The notes beneath the pieces were generated by a model, which saw only the letters and a program-made list of their open reading frames with translations, was not told the origin of the DNA and did no database searches. The position numbers were made by a program, and so were the translations under genes. A stretch of 64,000 nt of DNA from Prochlorococcus marinus (GTDB taxonomy: Bacteria; Cyanobacteriota; Cyanobacteriia; PCC-6307; Cyanobiaceae), in contig NZ_CVSW01000097.1 of assembly GCF_001180265.1 (NCBI RefSeq), positions 1 to 64,000 on the forward strand, read 5' to 3'. Numbering within the stretch: position 1 is the stretch's first letter; the number at the start of each line of letters is the position of its first letter. Below, one piece after another: positions 1 to 7,816 of this stretch.

Positions 1-63
1 TCATCCCCATTAATTAATCTTGTTAAGTTGGTTTTATTATTTAATTCTTTAATTTTAATTTGC
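1..63 (-). repeat. Inverted copy of an rsmG segment at window start (probable chimera)
   Basis: Read on the minus strand, bases 1-63 are identical to bases 4856-4918 on the plus strand, which lie inside rsmG. The match stops at base 64, where the bioF reading frame takes over. Upstream of this point the bioF frame hits an in-frame TAA at 42-44, so this stretch is not bioF coding sequence. The inverted orientation, the distance of under 5 kb and the abrupt joint inside a gene fit a multiple-displacement-amplification or assembly chimera at a contig end. A real inverted duplication is possible but would destroy bioF. Confidence 0.85.
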
Positions 64-542
64 GTTCTGATATAACTATGATAACTGGTACTTTTGGAAA
101 AGCATTTGGAAGCGGTGGAGCTTTCGTAGCTTCCAATTCAGAAATTGGTGAATATCTTATCCAAACAAGTGGTGCATTTAGGTACACTACCGCTCTTGCT
201 CCATCTTTAGCTGCTGGGGCGCTAGAAGGTTTAAAAAAAATTTTAAAAAATAAAGAATGGGGTAATAATTTGTTATCTTCTGCGAAGATATGGAAAGATG
301 AAATTATTAAAAATTTTAGTTTTCCAGTTCAGGGAGATTCTCACATTTTATCAATTATTGTTGGCCAAGAAGAAAAGGCAATTCATCTACAAAAATATCT
401 CGAAGAAAATGGGTTCTTAGCAATTGCGATAAGACCTCCAACTGTTCCTGTTGGGCAATCAAGAATCAGAATAACAATAAGAAGAAACTTAGATTTTAAT
501 CTGCTAGAGAATTTCATTGAAGTATTGAAAGAGTTTAAATGA
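63..542 (+). CDS. bioF: 8-amino-7-oxononanoate synthase, C-terminal part (5' truncated)
   Basis: BioF condenses pimeloyl-ACP with alanine to give 8-amino-7-oxononanoate, the first step of biotin ring assembly. What remains runs from about RSDITM through the PLP-lysine motif GTFGKAFGSGGA to the end of the small domain (IRPPTVPVGQSRIRIT). This is about 160 residues of a family normally near 380. The nominal TTG at 60 is not a real start: the gene is cut by the inverted rsmG copy at bases 1-63. The stop overlaps the start of the next gene by 4 nt, typical of translational coupling in this operon. The truncation is most likely technical. Confidence 0.9.
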   Translation, partial: RSDITMITGTFGKAFGSGGAFVASNSEIGEYLIQTSGAFRYTTALAPSLAAGALEGLKKILKNKEWGNNLLSSAKIWKDEIIKNFSFPVQGDSHILSIIVGQEEKAIHLQKYLEENGFLAIAIRPPTVPVGQSRIRITIRRNLDFNLLENFIEVLKEFK

Positions 543-1243
543 AACAAATAATTACTCAACATGGGTGGGGCCTAAGTAAATATTTCTGGGATGATTATAA
601 AGTTGATTTTTTAGATAATAATTGGCATTGGCAAGATAATGAAAGAGGCTATTTTTCGACAAATAATTATCAAGCAAAATGGATTACAAGCGACTCTAAA
701 AAAGATATCAGAATGACTTTATGCCATTCATTTGGTTTTCATTTAATGCCAAAAAAAATTTTAAAAGAAGCAACTCATATTGTTCTTATCAATTCTTTTA
801 ATAATTTTCTTCCTTTAAGCAATAAAAGAAACTTTATTTTGAGGTCTCTAAAAAGAATGGAAACAAAAATCATAAGAGATGAAACTAAGGATATGTTGAA
901 AGAATTTATACATAGATCATTTATGCCAAATAATATGAATAATAGTTTTAAAAATATCTTTTATAAGAGTTTAGAGAGTTTAAATAAAACTCTTCTTTTA
1001 AGTGATTTAAAACAACTCTACATCAATAGAGAGTTTCCAGTATTTTTAAGAAAAAATTGCAAAATTATTTTTATACAATCAGAAAATGATTTGATTCTTG
1101 ACAACGAATCAAATAATAACTTTTTAGATTCCTTAAATAAAAAACTTGATAGGAAGCCAATTTTAATTAAATTATCTAAGCAAGGTCACTGCTTAAATAA
1201 TTTAAATTTATACGAGATCTTACTTAATACATTTAATGATTGA
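539..1243 (+). CDS. bioK: Pimeloyl-ACP methyl ester esterase, BioK/BioG-like
   Basis: A 234-residue alpha/beta-hydrolase-like protein lying between bioF and bioC, where cyanobacteria without bioH keep the enzyme that demethylates pimeloyl-ACP methyl ester. A plausible catalytic triad is visible: Ser64 in CHSFG, Asp184 in SENDLILD and His217 in KQGHCLNN. An early HGWG (8-11) could form the oxyanion hole. The nucleophile elbow is HSFG rather than the classic GxSxG. It starts inside the bioF stop and overlaps bioC by 8 nt. The symbol rests on operon position and family knowledge (BioK described from picocyanobacteria). BioG is the alternative label; the function is fairly safe. Confidence 0.7.
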   Translation: MKQIITQHGWGLSKYFWDDYKVDFLDNNWHWQDNERGYFSTNNYQAKWITSDSKKDIRMTLCHSFGFHLMPKKILKEATHIVLINSFNNFLPLSNKRNFILRSLKRMETKIIRDETKDMLKEFIHRSFMPNNMNNSFKNIFYKSLESLNKTLLLSDLKQLYINREFPVFLRKNCKIIFIQSENDLILDNESNNNFLDSLNKKLDRKPILIKLSKQGHCLNNLNLYEILLNTFND

Positions 1244-2006
1244 AATGGTTAGTGAAAAGTGGAATGAGAAAATAAAAAATAATTTCAATGATGCTGCATG
1301 TCGGTATCTTGAGTATTCAAATATTCAGAAATTTTTTGCAAAAAAGATCGTTCAATTTATCAAACAATTAAATCCCCAAAAAAAAGGTGAATGGATAGAT
1401 CTCGGCTCAGGACCAGGTCTATTAGCAGATGAAATAGAAAAAAATTTTTCTTCCCAAAAAGTATCTAGAATTGATTTCAGCAAGAAAATGCTTCTTGAGA
1501 ATAAATTATTTAGAAAAAAAATTTTATGGGATTTGAATAATGATTTACCTCCTGAAATAAATAACTGTTCTCTATTAACATCTAACTTTTGCATACATTG
1601 GTTAAACAACCCAGAAAAAGCAATAAAAAATTGGTTTAGCAAATTAACACCTGGAGGTTTTTTAATCATTTCATATCCAACAAAAGATTGTTTTCCTGAA
1701 TGGAAAGTTACTTGTAAAAAAATTGATATTGAATATAGTGGTCTTAATTTCCTATGCTCTAGAGAATTATTAAAAGATTTCAAATCAACTGAAATACATT
1801 ATTCAGAACAATTTGATTATCTTGAGAATTTTGAAGATGTATATAAGCTTTTTAGAAGCATTAAAAATGTAGGGGCACAATCAACAAATTGTAAACATAA
1901 AACAGTGAAAGAGTTAAAGGAAATTCAAAAGTTTTGGCCAAAGAATTACAATAATACAGTGAACCTTTCATGGCAAATTGATATTCAAATCATAAAGAAA
2001 TTATGA
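1236..2006 (+). CDS. bioC: Malonyl-ACP O-methyltransferase
   Basis: BioC methylates the free carboxyl of malonyl-ACP with SAM, disguising it so that fatty acid synthase can build the pimelate chain. The 256-residue protein has a Rossmann methyltransferase core: motif I WIDLGSGPGLLADEI near residues 53-67, an acidic SRIDFSKKM strand, and a post-I segment LLTSNFCIHWL typical of BioC. Start choice is between MIEMVSEKW at 1236 and the internal Met three codons on. Either overlaps or abuts bioK. The stop overlaps the bioD start by 4 nt. Confidence 0.88.
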   Translation: MIEMVSEKWNEKIKNNFNDAACRYLEYSNIQKFFAKKIVQFIKQLNPQKKGEWIDLGSGPGLLADEIEKNFSSQKVSRIDFSKKMLLENKLFRKKILWDLNNDLPPEINNCSLLTSNFCIHWLNNPEKAIKNWFSKLTPGGFLIISYPTKDCFPEWKVTCKKIDIEYSGLNFLCSRELLKDFKSTEIHYSEQFDYLENFEDVYKLFRSIKNVGAQSTNCKHKTVKELKEIQKFWPKNYNNTVNLSWQIDIQIIKKL

Positions 2007-2671
2007 GTATTCACAATGAAATTTTCAAATTTATAATTTGTGGAACAGATACTGATATTGGGAAAACTTTAATAAGCTCTTTTTTCGTTAAAGGATTAAA
2101 TTCCTTTTATTGGAAGCCTATTCAAAGTGGTATTGAATCGCAAACTGATAGTCAAACTGTTGAAAAACTTGCACAAGTAAGTAAAGAGAAAATCATCAAA
2201 GAAGCGTATGTTTTTACAAAACCTCTTTCTCCTCATTGGGCTTCTGAAATAGATAAAAAAACAATTAACTTTAATAAGTTGAGATTGCCAAAAGTACAAG
2301 GCTCATTAATTGTAGAAACTGCAGGTGGATTAATGGTTCCAATAACACGCAATTTTTTGCAAATAGATCAAATAAAACAATGGAATCTTCCGGTAATACT
2401 TGTATGTAAGAGCTCACTTGGCACTCTTAACCATACCCTTCTTAGTATTGAGGCATTGAAACGAAGAAATATTGAGATTTTAGGTTTAGTAGTTAATGGC
2501 GAAAAACACCTAGATAATCCAAAAACGCTAGTTGATTTTAGTGGTATTCCTTTAATTGCTGAATTTCCTAACATCAAAAAAATGGACTCAAATAATTTAG
2601 ATATACTATGGAAAGAACTAGACATCAAAAATAAGTTGATCTCACTTTTCAAATCAAAAAAAGTTAAATGA
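2003..2671 (+). CDS. bioD: Dethiobiotin synthetase
   Basis: BioD closes the ureido ring of dethiobiotin from diaminopelargonate, CO2 and ATP. The 222-residue protein carries a P-loop variant GTDTDIGKT at residues 14-22, the YWKPIQSG switch and VETAGGLMVP, all typical of BioD. The ATG overlaps the bioC stop and the TGA overlaps the bioA ATG, so translation is probably coupled. Confidence 0.93.
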   Translation: MSIHNEIFKFIICGTDTDIGKTLISSFFVKGLNSFYWKPIQSGIESQTDSQTVEKLAQVSKEKIIKEAYVFTKPLSPHWASEIDKKTINFNKLRLPKVQGSLIVETAGGLMVPITRNFLQIDQIKQWNLPVILVCKSSLGTLNHTLLSIEALKRRNIEILGLVVNGEKHLDNPKTLVDFSGIPLIAEFPNIKKMDSNNLDILWKELDIKNKLISLFKSKKVK

Positions 2672-3969
2672 AATCTTTGGATTCAGAATCTCCAAATCAA
2701 GCTTGGCATCCAAATATTTGGCCACCTTTTACACAAATAAATACCAGCAAACCACAAATAGAAATAACTCATGGTAAAGATGCTCTCCTATTTACTAAAG
2801 CTTCCAAAAAAGAGCTAATTGATGCAATTAGTAGTTGGTGGGTAACTCTTCATGGCCATAGTAACGAATATATTGCGGATGCCATTTTCAATCAAGCAAA
2901 AAATCTTGAGCAAGTTATATTTGCTGATTTTTTACATCCACAGGCAAAAAAATTAGCAGAGAGACTTAGTAGCTTAACAAAGCTAGAAAGATTGTTCTTT
3001 TCTGATAACGGTTCTACTGCAGTGGAGGTAGCTTTAAAAATTGCCTTCCAATCATGGCAAAATAGAGGAGAGACAAGATCTCAAATAGTCGCTTTTGATG
3101 GTGCATATCATGGCGATACATTTGGAGCAATGGCTTTAGGAGAAAGAAATATTTTTAATGAGAATTTCGATAATCTTATGTTCCCAGTTAAGAGAGTGCC
3201 ATGGCCCTCAACTTGGATAAATGACGAAAAAGTAGAAAACAAAGAAAGTGAGGCTATCCAAAAATTAGAAACTCTTCTTAAAACCCCGACAGTGGCAGTT
3301 ATCCTTGAGCCATTAGTTCAAGGCGCAGGAGGCATGAATATGGTTAGACCTCAGTTTATTAAAAAAGTTTCAGAAACTATAAAAAATAATAATTCTTTAT
3401 TAATTGCAGATGAAGTATTAACTGGTTTTGGAAGATGTGGCAGCCTTTTTGCATTTCAAAAAGCCAGCATCATTCCTGATTTAATAAGTATTTCAAAAGG
3501 CTTAACTGGTGGATTTTTACCGATGGGAATAACTTTATGTAAAGAAAAAATTTTTCAATCGTTTATTGATGATTGCCCAAGAAAAACTTTTTGGCATGGA
3601 CATAGTTTTACTGCTAATCCTTTAGGTTGTGCTGCCGCAAACGCTAGCCTTGATTTATTAGAGAAAGAACCACACAAATACCTTACATTTGAAGAAAAAC
3701 ATTTATCTCATTTAATTAAATTTGAAAATTTACCTTACATAAAAAAGATAAGGGTATCCGGCACAATTGCTGCCTTCGATTTAGATATTGGGAACAAAAA
3801 AGGTTATTTTAATAATATTGGGAAAGAAATAAAGAATCTTGCAATGGAGCAAGGTTTATTTATTAGACCCCTCGGGAATGTTATTTACCTTTTACCGCCT
3901 CTCTGTATAACGGATGATCAGTTAGAAAAAAGTTACTGGATAATAAAGCAAATATTAGACAATCTATAG
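2668..3969 (+). CDS. bioA: Adenosylmethionine-8-amino-7-oxononanoate aminotransferase
   Basis: BioA transaminates 8-amino-7-oxononanoate to diaminopelargonate with SAM as amino donor. Length 433 is usual for class III aminotransferases. Seen: SSWWVTLHGH near 56-64 (the WW pair lines the BioA substrate pocket), SDNGSTAVE at 112-120, IADEVLTGFGR with Asp248, and the PLP lysine Lys277 in SISKGLTGG. It is the last gene of the visible operon. It converges on the DUF3143 gene with only 8 nt between the stops. Confidence 0.93.
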   Translation: MKSLDSESPNQAWHPNIWPPFTQINTSKPQIEITHGKDALLFTKASKKELIDAISSWWVTLHGHSNEYIADAIFNQAKNLEQVIFADFLHPQAKKLAERLSSLTKLERLFFSDNGSTAVEVALKIAFQSWQNRGETRSQIVAFDGAYHGDTFGAMALGERNIFNENFDNLMFPVKRVPWPSTWINDEKVENKESEAIQKLETLLKTPTVAVILEPLVQGAGGMNMVRPQFIKKVSETIKNNNSLLIADEVLTGFGRCGSLFAFQKASIIPDLISISKGLTGGFLPMGITLCKEKIFQSFIDDCPRKTFWHGHSFTANPLGCAAANASLDLLEKEPHKYLTFEEKHLSHLIKFENLPYIKKIRVSGTIAAFDLDIGNKKGYFNNIGKEIKNLAMEQGLFIRPLGNVIYLLPPLCITDDQLEKSYWIIKQILDNL

Positions 3970-3977
3970 ATAAAAAT

Positions 3978-4235
3978 TTAAGGCCCCTGCAGTATTGCAT
4001 TTTCCACATCTTCTCTATTAATACAATAGGAAAATAGCCTTTTAGTTTCTTGTCCTTCACTTTCCCAGAGAACACTTAAATCTTCTTGTTCAAAAAGAAT
4101 AGTTGCATTCCAATTAGAAAGTAACAGGTACCATTTAGATGGATTATTAACATCCTTTACTGCACCCAAATCAGTTAGCCACAATTCCAATGATTGAAGT
4201 GAATGTTGATTGATAGGTTTTTTTGAGAGATTCAC
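3978..4235 (-). CDS. DUF3143 family protein
   Basis: An 85-residue protein resembling the cyanobacterial DUF3143 family (LESWL-like start, here SLELWLTDLGA, then KWYLLLSNWNATILFEQEDLSVLW). It has no signal peptide or membrane segment. It follows the J-domain gene on the same strand, 16 nt downstream, so the two are probably cotranscribed. I know of no established function; a chaperone-linked role is only inferred from the neighbour. Confidence 0.75.
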   Translation of the reverse strand: MNLSKKPINQHSLQSLELWLTDLGAVKDVNNPSKWYLLLSNWNATILFEQEDLSVLWESEGQETKRLFSYCINREDVENAILQGP

Positions 4236-4251
4236 TGACTTTTTTAAAGTA

Positions 4252-4692
4252 TTATTTGACTAACCAGATAGGTATTGTATCTAATTCTTTGCCAGTAAAA
4301 GAGGCAATAAAAATTGAACAAATCAAGCTAATTGAAATGATAATAAATAAAAGAAATAACGAAAATAATTCCCCATTTGAAAAAGGTCTTCTATTCTCTA
4401 CTAAATTTTGATTTTTTGAATCTATTATTAAACTACTTAAAATTTTATTCTTATTCTTACTTCTCAATTTTTCCTTTAATTTGTCATCATATATTTTTCT
4501 CAAATTACTATTATTCAAATTTTCATAAGCTTCCAAAACATCTTGGAATTTACTTTTAGCTTCTTCTATTCCTAAAGAAGTTGTATCAGGATGCAACTCA
4601 ATAGAAAGTTTGCAAAATGCTTTTCTTAATTCATGATTTGAGGCATTTTCATTTACACCTAAAATTTTGTAATAAGAAATTTCCCCTTTCAA
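4252..4692 (-). CDS. J-domain protein with C-terminal membrane anchor
   Basis: The N-terminal 70 residues form a J domain (YYKILGVNENAS, then HPD at residues 34-36, then FQDVLEAYENLNN), the part that stimulates DnaK ATPase. There is no G/F region, zinc finger or substrate domain, so it is not DnaJ proper. A hydrophobic segment at about 108-130 should anchor it to a membrane with the J domain cytosolic. It is divergent from rsmG across 62 nt and is followed by the DUF3143 gene. It is likely a specialised co-chaperone; the client is unknown. Confidence 0.8.
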   Translation of the reverse strand: MKGEISYYKILGVNENASNHELRKAFCKLSIELHPDTTSLGIEEAKSKFQDVLEAYENLNNSNLRKIYDDKLKEKLRSKNKNKILSSLIIDSKNQNLVENRRPFSNGELFSLFLLFIIISISLICSIFIASFTGKELDTIPIWLVK

Positions 4693-4754
4693 AATGATTT
4701 TTTATTAATATTGTAATTCTAATAAATTTTTAATAAATAGAATGTATTTAATGA

Positions 4755-5501
4755 ATGATAAAAATTTATATTTATGACGAAATGAAAAAACAAAACATTC
4801 CAGCAGAAATTTTTTCCTTAATAACTGAAGAAGAGATAATTATGTTTCAAGAATTGCAAATTAAAATTAAAGAATTAAATAATAAAACCAACTTAACAAG
4901 ATTAATTAATGGGGATGATTATTGGGTATCTCAAGTCTTTGACAGTATTTGGCCCTTTAAAACTTTCCCAAATTTTAATTTTGATAATAAAAAATTTTTA
5001 GATATCGGATCCGGCTGTGGCTTCCCTGGTTTAGCTTATGCTATAACTCATCCCGCTTCAGAAATATACTTAGTTGATTCTTCCAAAAAGAAAACAGATG
5101 CTCTAAAAGTCTTAATTAAAGAGATTAATTTCAAAAACAATATTCATGTAATCAATGATCGTATTGAAAATATAGCCCATCAATCGGTAATGAGAAATAG
5201 TTTCCATATAGCTACTACTAGAGCGGTGAGTAATCCATCAACAGTTTCAGAATATATATTGCCAATGCTAAAAAAAGAGGGATTAGGAGTTTTATATTGT
5301 GGGAAATGGACTGATGAAGAAAGTAAAAATCTAGATAAAACTTTAGAAATATTAGAAGGAAAATTTAAAGAGAAAAAAAATATTTTTTTACCAAAAAGTA
5401 AAGGCACCCGAAATATTATTCTTATACAACCTAAAAATTTTTGCCCTGAAATTTACCCAAGAAAAGTTGGTAAACCTGAGAAAAATCCATTAATTTTTTG
5501 A
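4755..5501 (+). CDS. rsmG: 16S rRNA (guanine-527-N7) methyltransferase
   Basis: RsmG (GidB) uses SAM to methylate G527 in the 530 loop of 16S rRNA. The 248-residue protein shows the family core: NLTRLINGDDYWVSQVFDS, motif I FLDIGSGCGFPGLAYA, the YLVDSSKKK strand and TTRAVSNPS. Met1 at 4755 and Met10 at 4782 are both possible starts. Bases 4856-4918 of this gene recur, inverted, at 1-63. The 3' end overlaps the convergent aldo/keto reductase gene by 12 nt. Confidence 0.93.
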   Translation: MIKIYIYDEMKKQNIPAEIFSLITEEEIIMFQELQIKIKELNNKTNLTRLINGDDYWVSQVFDSIWPFKTFPNFNFDNKKFLDIGSGCGFPGLAYAITHPASEIYLVDSSKKKTDALKVLIKEINFKNNIHVINDRIENIAHQSVMRNSFHIATTRAVSNPSTVSEYILPMLKKEGLGVLYCGKWTDEESKNLDKTLEILEGKFKEKKNIFLPKSKGTRNIILIQPKNFCPEIYPRKVGKPEKNPLIF

Positions 5502-6683
5502 TAGTCTTTTAGCAGAGTTATCTCCAAACTTTTCTTTTAAAGTTCTTAATTTTCTAATAACTTTTTTTGGATTTATATGGCCTTCTAAAACTTTCAATAA
5601 TTGGCCTTCGGAAACATCCACATCTAATAAATTAGCGTTAAATCCGGGAAACCAATGACTTCCATTTCCAAGCAGTTGATATCTAGCTCTTGCAAATCCT
5701 TCCATATCCAACCAATCTATTAAATTTGAAAGCCAAAGCAGAATGGGAATATTAATATTTCCAGGGGTATATTCCCAACTAGGTAAATTTCTATTCCAAT
5801 TTTGATGCCATTCTAAACCTAAAGCATTTATTGATTCCTCCCTTAATCTATTTACTATTTTTGGAACATAATGTTCAGTTTCTGATAATAAAGAAACCGC
5901 TTCTAAATGAAGATCAAAATCTGACTCTTGTGCAATGCCCACACTGAGAGTATGGACATTTTGGTTTCTTAAGCAAAAAAGATCATTAAAAACTATAGGA
6001 TGAAGCGGACTACAAAGTTCCAACATTTTTGTTGAGGGAGTATGTAGATGTCCCCCTTTATCAGTAGGACTTATTATGAAAACCCCAAGATCATATTGAT
6101 TAGCTAAATCAATAACCTTTGTATTTTCTTGATTAATGTAATACCAGTGTAAATTAACATAATCAAATAAGTTTGTTGATATGGCCTTTTCAATAAGCGA
6201 AGATTTACCATGAGTTGAAAATCCAATAAATCCAATTAAATTTTCTTTTTGAAAATTCCGCAAAATATCAATACAACCTCCATCTCGAACAGCTTGATGT
6301 AAATGTTCCGCCGTATTTATACCATGTATTGCTAACAAATCAATTTTTTTAACTTTCAATTTTTCAATACTTGTTATGACGTCTTTCTTAAAAATTCTCG
6401 AATCACTATTTGGAGGAATCTTTGTTTGAATAATATTTGGGATTTTATTAGTATTTTTAAAACCCATCCCTAATTGCACCTCTGAAGTTCCATAATACTT
6501 GGCAGTTTCTACATGACTTAAGCCATATTTATTTGCCAGATTTAAAATATTCTCTAGTTTATTTTGCTCTTCATATGAAATCGCAGAGAAATCTAATTGA
6601 TCCCAGCTTTTTTGAAATCTCATACCTCCTAAAGACAAAATAGGAATTTTTAGATTGGTTCGACCAAATCTACGATACTGCAT
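5490..6683 (-). CDS. Aldo/keto reductase family oxidoreductase
   Basis: A 397-residue protein with an N-terminal AKR barrel: RRFGRTNLKIPILSLGGMRF, then GLSHVETAKYYGTSEVQLG with the catalytic-type Tyr. The usual Asp of FDTA is Glu here. IIQTKIPP supplies the Lys, and LLAIHGIN the His. It resembles the long predicted oxidoreductase group of cyanobacteria. The C-terminal 100 residues lack the cysteine cluster seen in some long AKRs. The ferredoxin gene lies just upstream (10 nt), suggesting a separate ferredoxin partner. The substrate is unknown. Confidence 0.8.
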   Translation of the reverse strand: MQYRRFGRTNLKIPILSLGGMRFQKSWDQLDFSAISYEEQNKLENILNLANKYGLSHVETAKYYGTSEVQLGMGFKNTNKIPNIIQTKIPPNSDSRIFKKDVITSIEKLKVKKIDLLAIHGINTAEHLHQAVRDGGCIDILRNFQKENLIGFIGFSTHGKSSLIEKAISTNLFDYVNLHWYYINQENTKVIDLANQYDLGVFIISPTDKGGHLHTPSTKMLELCSPLHPIVFNDLFCLRNQNVHTLSVGIAQESDFDLHLEAVSLLSETEHYVPKIVNRLREESINALGLEWHQNWNRNLPSWEYTPGNINIPILLWLSNLIDWLDMEGFARARYQLLGNGSHWFPGFNANLLDVDVSEGQLLKVLEGHINPKKVIRKLRTLKEKFGDNSAKRLSKN

Positions 6684-6693
6684 CTTCTAAAAA

Positions 6694-7053
6694 TTAATGC
6701 TTATTCATTCTTGGTGGTTTTCCAAATGATTGAAACATATCCCTATCGAGACTATTTTCCAAATCATCCAATTCTTCAAAATTAACCCAGTGAATACAAT
6801 CCACAGGACACGTATCTATCGCTTCTTGTATAACATCAATACTATCCCCGTCTTGCCTAATAGCTCGACTTCTACCATGAAATTCATCAACCATAAAAGT
6901 ATTTGAAGCTACGTGTACGCAATATTGGCAACCAATACATCTAGCCTCATCAACCCAAACAGCTTTATCAGCTAACTGCCCCCCTAATACAGGCTCAAAG
7001 CCAGTTATTTCAGTATTCTCTTCAAGATTATCAAATGGATCTATAAAATCCAT
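6694..7053 (-). CDS. [4Fe-4S] ferredoxin-like protein
   Basis: A 119-residue soluble protein with one ferredoxin domain: Cys39, Cys42 and Cys45 in CIGCQYC, and Cys82 followed by Pro in CPVDC. Together these can hold one [4Fe-4S] cluster; Cys86 is an extra thiol. About 35 acidic residues precede the domain and a charged tail follows it. It lies 9 nt after ycf35 and 10 nt before the aldo/keto reductase gene, clearly in one transcription unit. A role as electron carrier to the reductase is inferred, not shown. Confidence 0.85.
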   Translation of the reverse strand: MDFIDPFDNLEENTEITGFEPVLGGQLADKAVWVDEARCIGCQYCVHVASNTFMVDEFHGRSRAIRQDGDSIDVIQEAIDTCPVDCIHWVNFEELDDLENSLDRDMFQSFGKPPRMNKH

Positions 7054-7062
7054 ATTCCGATA

Positions 7063-7455
7063 TTAGTTATCCCACTTGGTCAAAACCAACTCAATAGAAC
7101 CATCATTTTTATTTTTTTGTTCTACGATTTGGTATCCGTCCTCATTAGTTTTTGAAATAATTGTATGGTAGGCATACATTTGAGTGACTTTAGAAATAAA
7201 TCTTTCGACTGGGATCTCAAATTTCCAAAGATCAAGGTCAGTGACTAATTCATAAGAATTTGAATTATTGTCCCATTTAAATCCAACTTTAGTGTCACCA
7301 GGCAAATTCATGCTTATATCAACAGCTGTAAACTTGCCTCTATAACCTTTTACAAACTTTTCTTCCTGATTAATGGAATAACCAAGATTGTCTAAGGCCT
7401 TAATCAATGGTTCTGCTTCTTTAAGCTGGGTTTTGATTGTACTAAAATGTGACAT
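7063..7455 (-). CDS. ycf35: Ycf35 family protein (DUF1257)
   Basis: A 130-residue protein matching the plastid and cyanobacterial Ycf35 family (MSHFSTIKTQLKEAEPLIKALDNLGY, a later VKGYRGKFTAVDI, and the end VLTKWDN). No catalytic motif or membrane segment is visible. Its start overlaps the DUF2997 gene by about 14 nt and the ferredoxin follows at once. DUF1257 and DUF2997 genes are habitual neighbours across cyanobacteria. The function is not established to my knowledge. Confidence 0.85.
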   Translation of the reverse strand: MSHFSTIKTQLKEAEPLIKALDNLGYSINQEEKFVKGYRGKFTAVDISMNLPGDTKVGFKWDNNSNSYELVTDLDLWKFEIPVERFISKVTQMYAYHTIISKTNEDGYQIVEQKNKNDGSIELVLTKWDN

Positions 7456-7657
7456 TAGATTCGTTGTTTAATTGTTTTAAGTTTCCATTTTCATTAGAGA
7501 TGAAAGCATCAGATGTTTTATTCTTGACTGTTACTTTACCAAGAGCATCTTCGAGATTTTTTGTGGCTTCATTGCATGAATTACCAGCGAATCCCTCAAC
7601 AGTCTCTTCAACTCTTCCGTCTTGATGAATTTTGAATCTCAATGTTTTTTGAGGCAT
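7442..7657 (-). CDS. DUF2997 family protein
   Basis: A 71-residue protein of the DUF2997 type (QKTLRFKIHQDGRVEETVEGFAGNSC, then ATKNLEDALGKV). I prefer the ATG at 7657 (MPQKTLRF) to the in-frame TTG at 7666, because the family normally starts there. First gene of the DUF2997-ycf35-ferredoxin-aldo/keto reductase unit. A near-perfect palindrome lies 8-22 nt upstream of the ATG. The function is unknown. Confidence 0.78.
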   Translation of the reverse strand: MPQKTLRFKIHQDGRVEETVEGFAGNSCNEATKNLEDALGKVTVKNKTSDAFISNENGNLKQLNNESNVTF

Positions 7658-7664
7658 TAAATTC

Positions 7665-7679
7665 AAGTACTGAGTACTT
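7665..7679. promoter_or_regulatory. Palindrome upstream of DUF2997 gene
   Basis: AAGTACT-G-AGTACTT is a perfect 7-bp inverted repeat around one base, just before the first gene of the DUF2997-ycf35 operon. It could be an operator. The half-sites resemble cyanobacterial LexA boxes (AGTAC...GTACT), but the centre is 3 nt instead of the 4 nt I expect, so I do not call it LexA. Confidence 0.35.
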
Positions 7680-7732
7680 TTACTTTATATAGAATAACGA
7701 AAATATTTTGTTTCAGTTGGTACAAGTTAATT

Positions 7733-7757
7733 AATTTTAATTTTAATTTTAATTTTT
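7733..7757. repeat. AATTTT hexamer microsatellite
   Basis: Four perfect copies of the hexamer AATTTT plus one T, in the 150-nt gap between the HEAT-repeat gene and the DUF2997 gene. Otherwise the gap holds only AT-rich sequence. Such a run could vary in length by slippage; no function is evident. Confidence 0.8.
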
Positions 7758-7816
7758 ATATTGAATATCTAATAAATTAATTTGTATGTAGCTTTCTGAT
7801 AAAAAATTTAAGATTT

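Noticed and set aside
60..62. TTG as a real start of bioF
   Set aside because: It lies in or at the edge of the inverted rsmG copy, and the remaining protein begins at the PLP-lysine region, so it is a cut gene and not a short one.
7665..7679. LexA box
   Set aside because: The half-sites are close, but the spacing is 3 nt and not the 4 nt expected from the cyanobacterial consensus as I know it.
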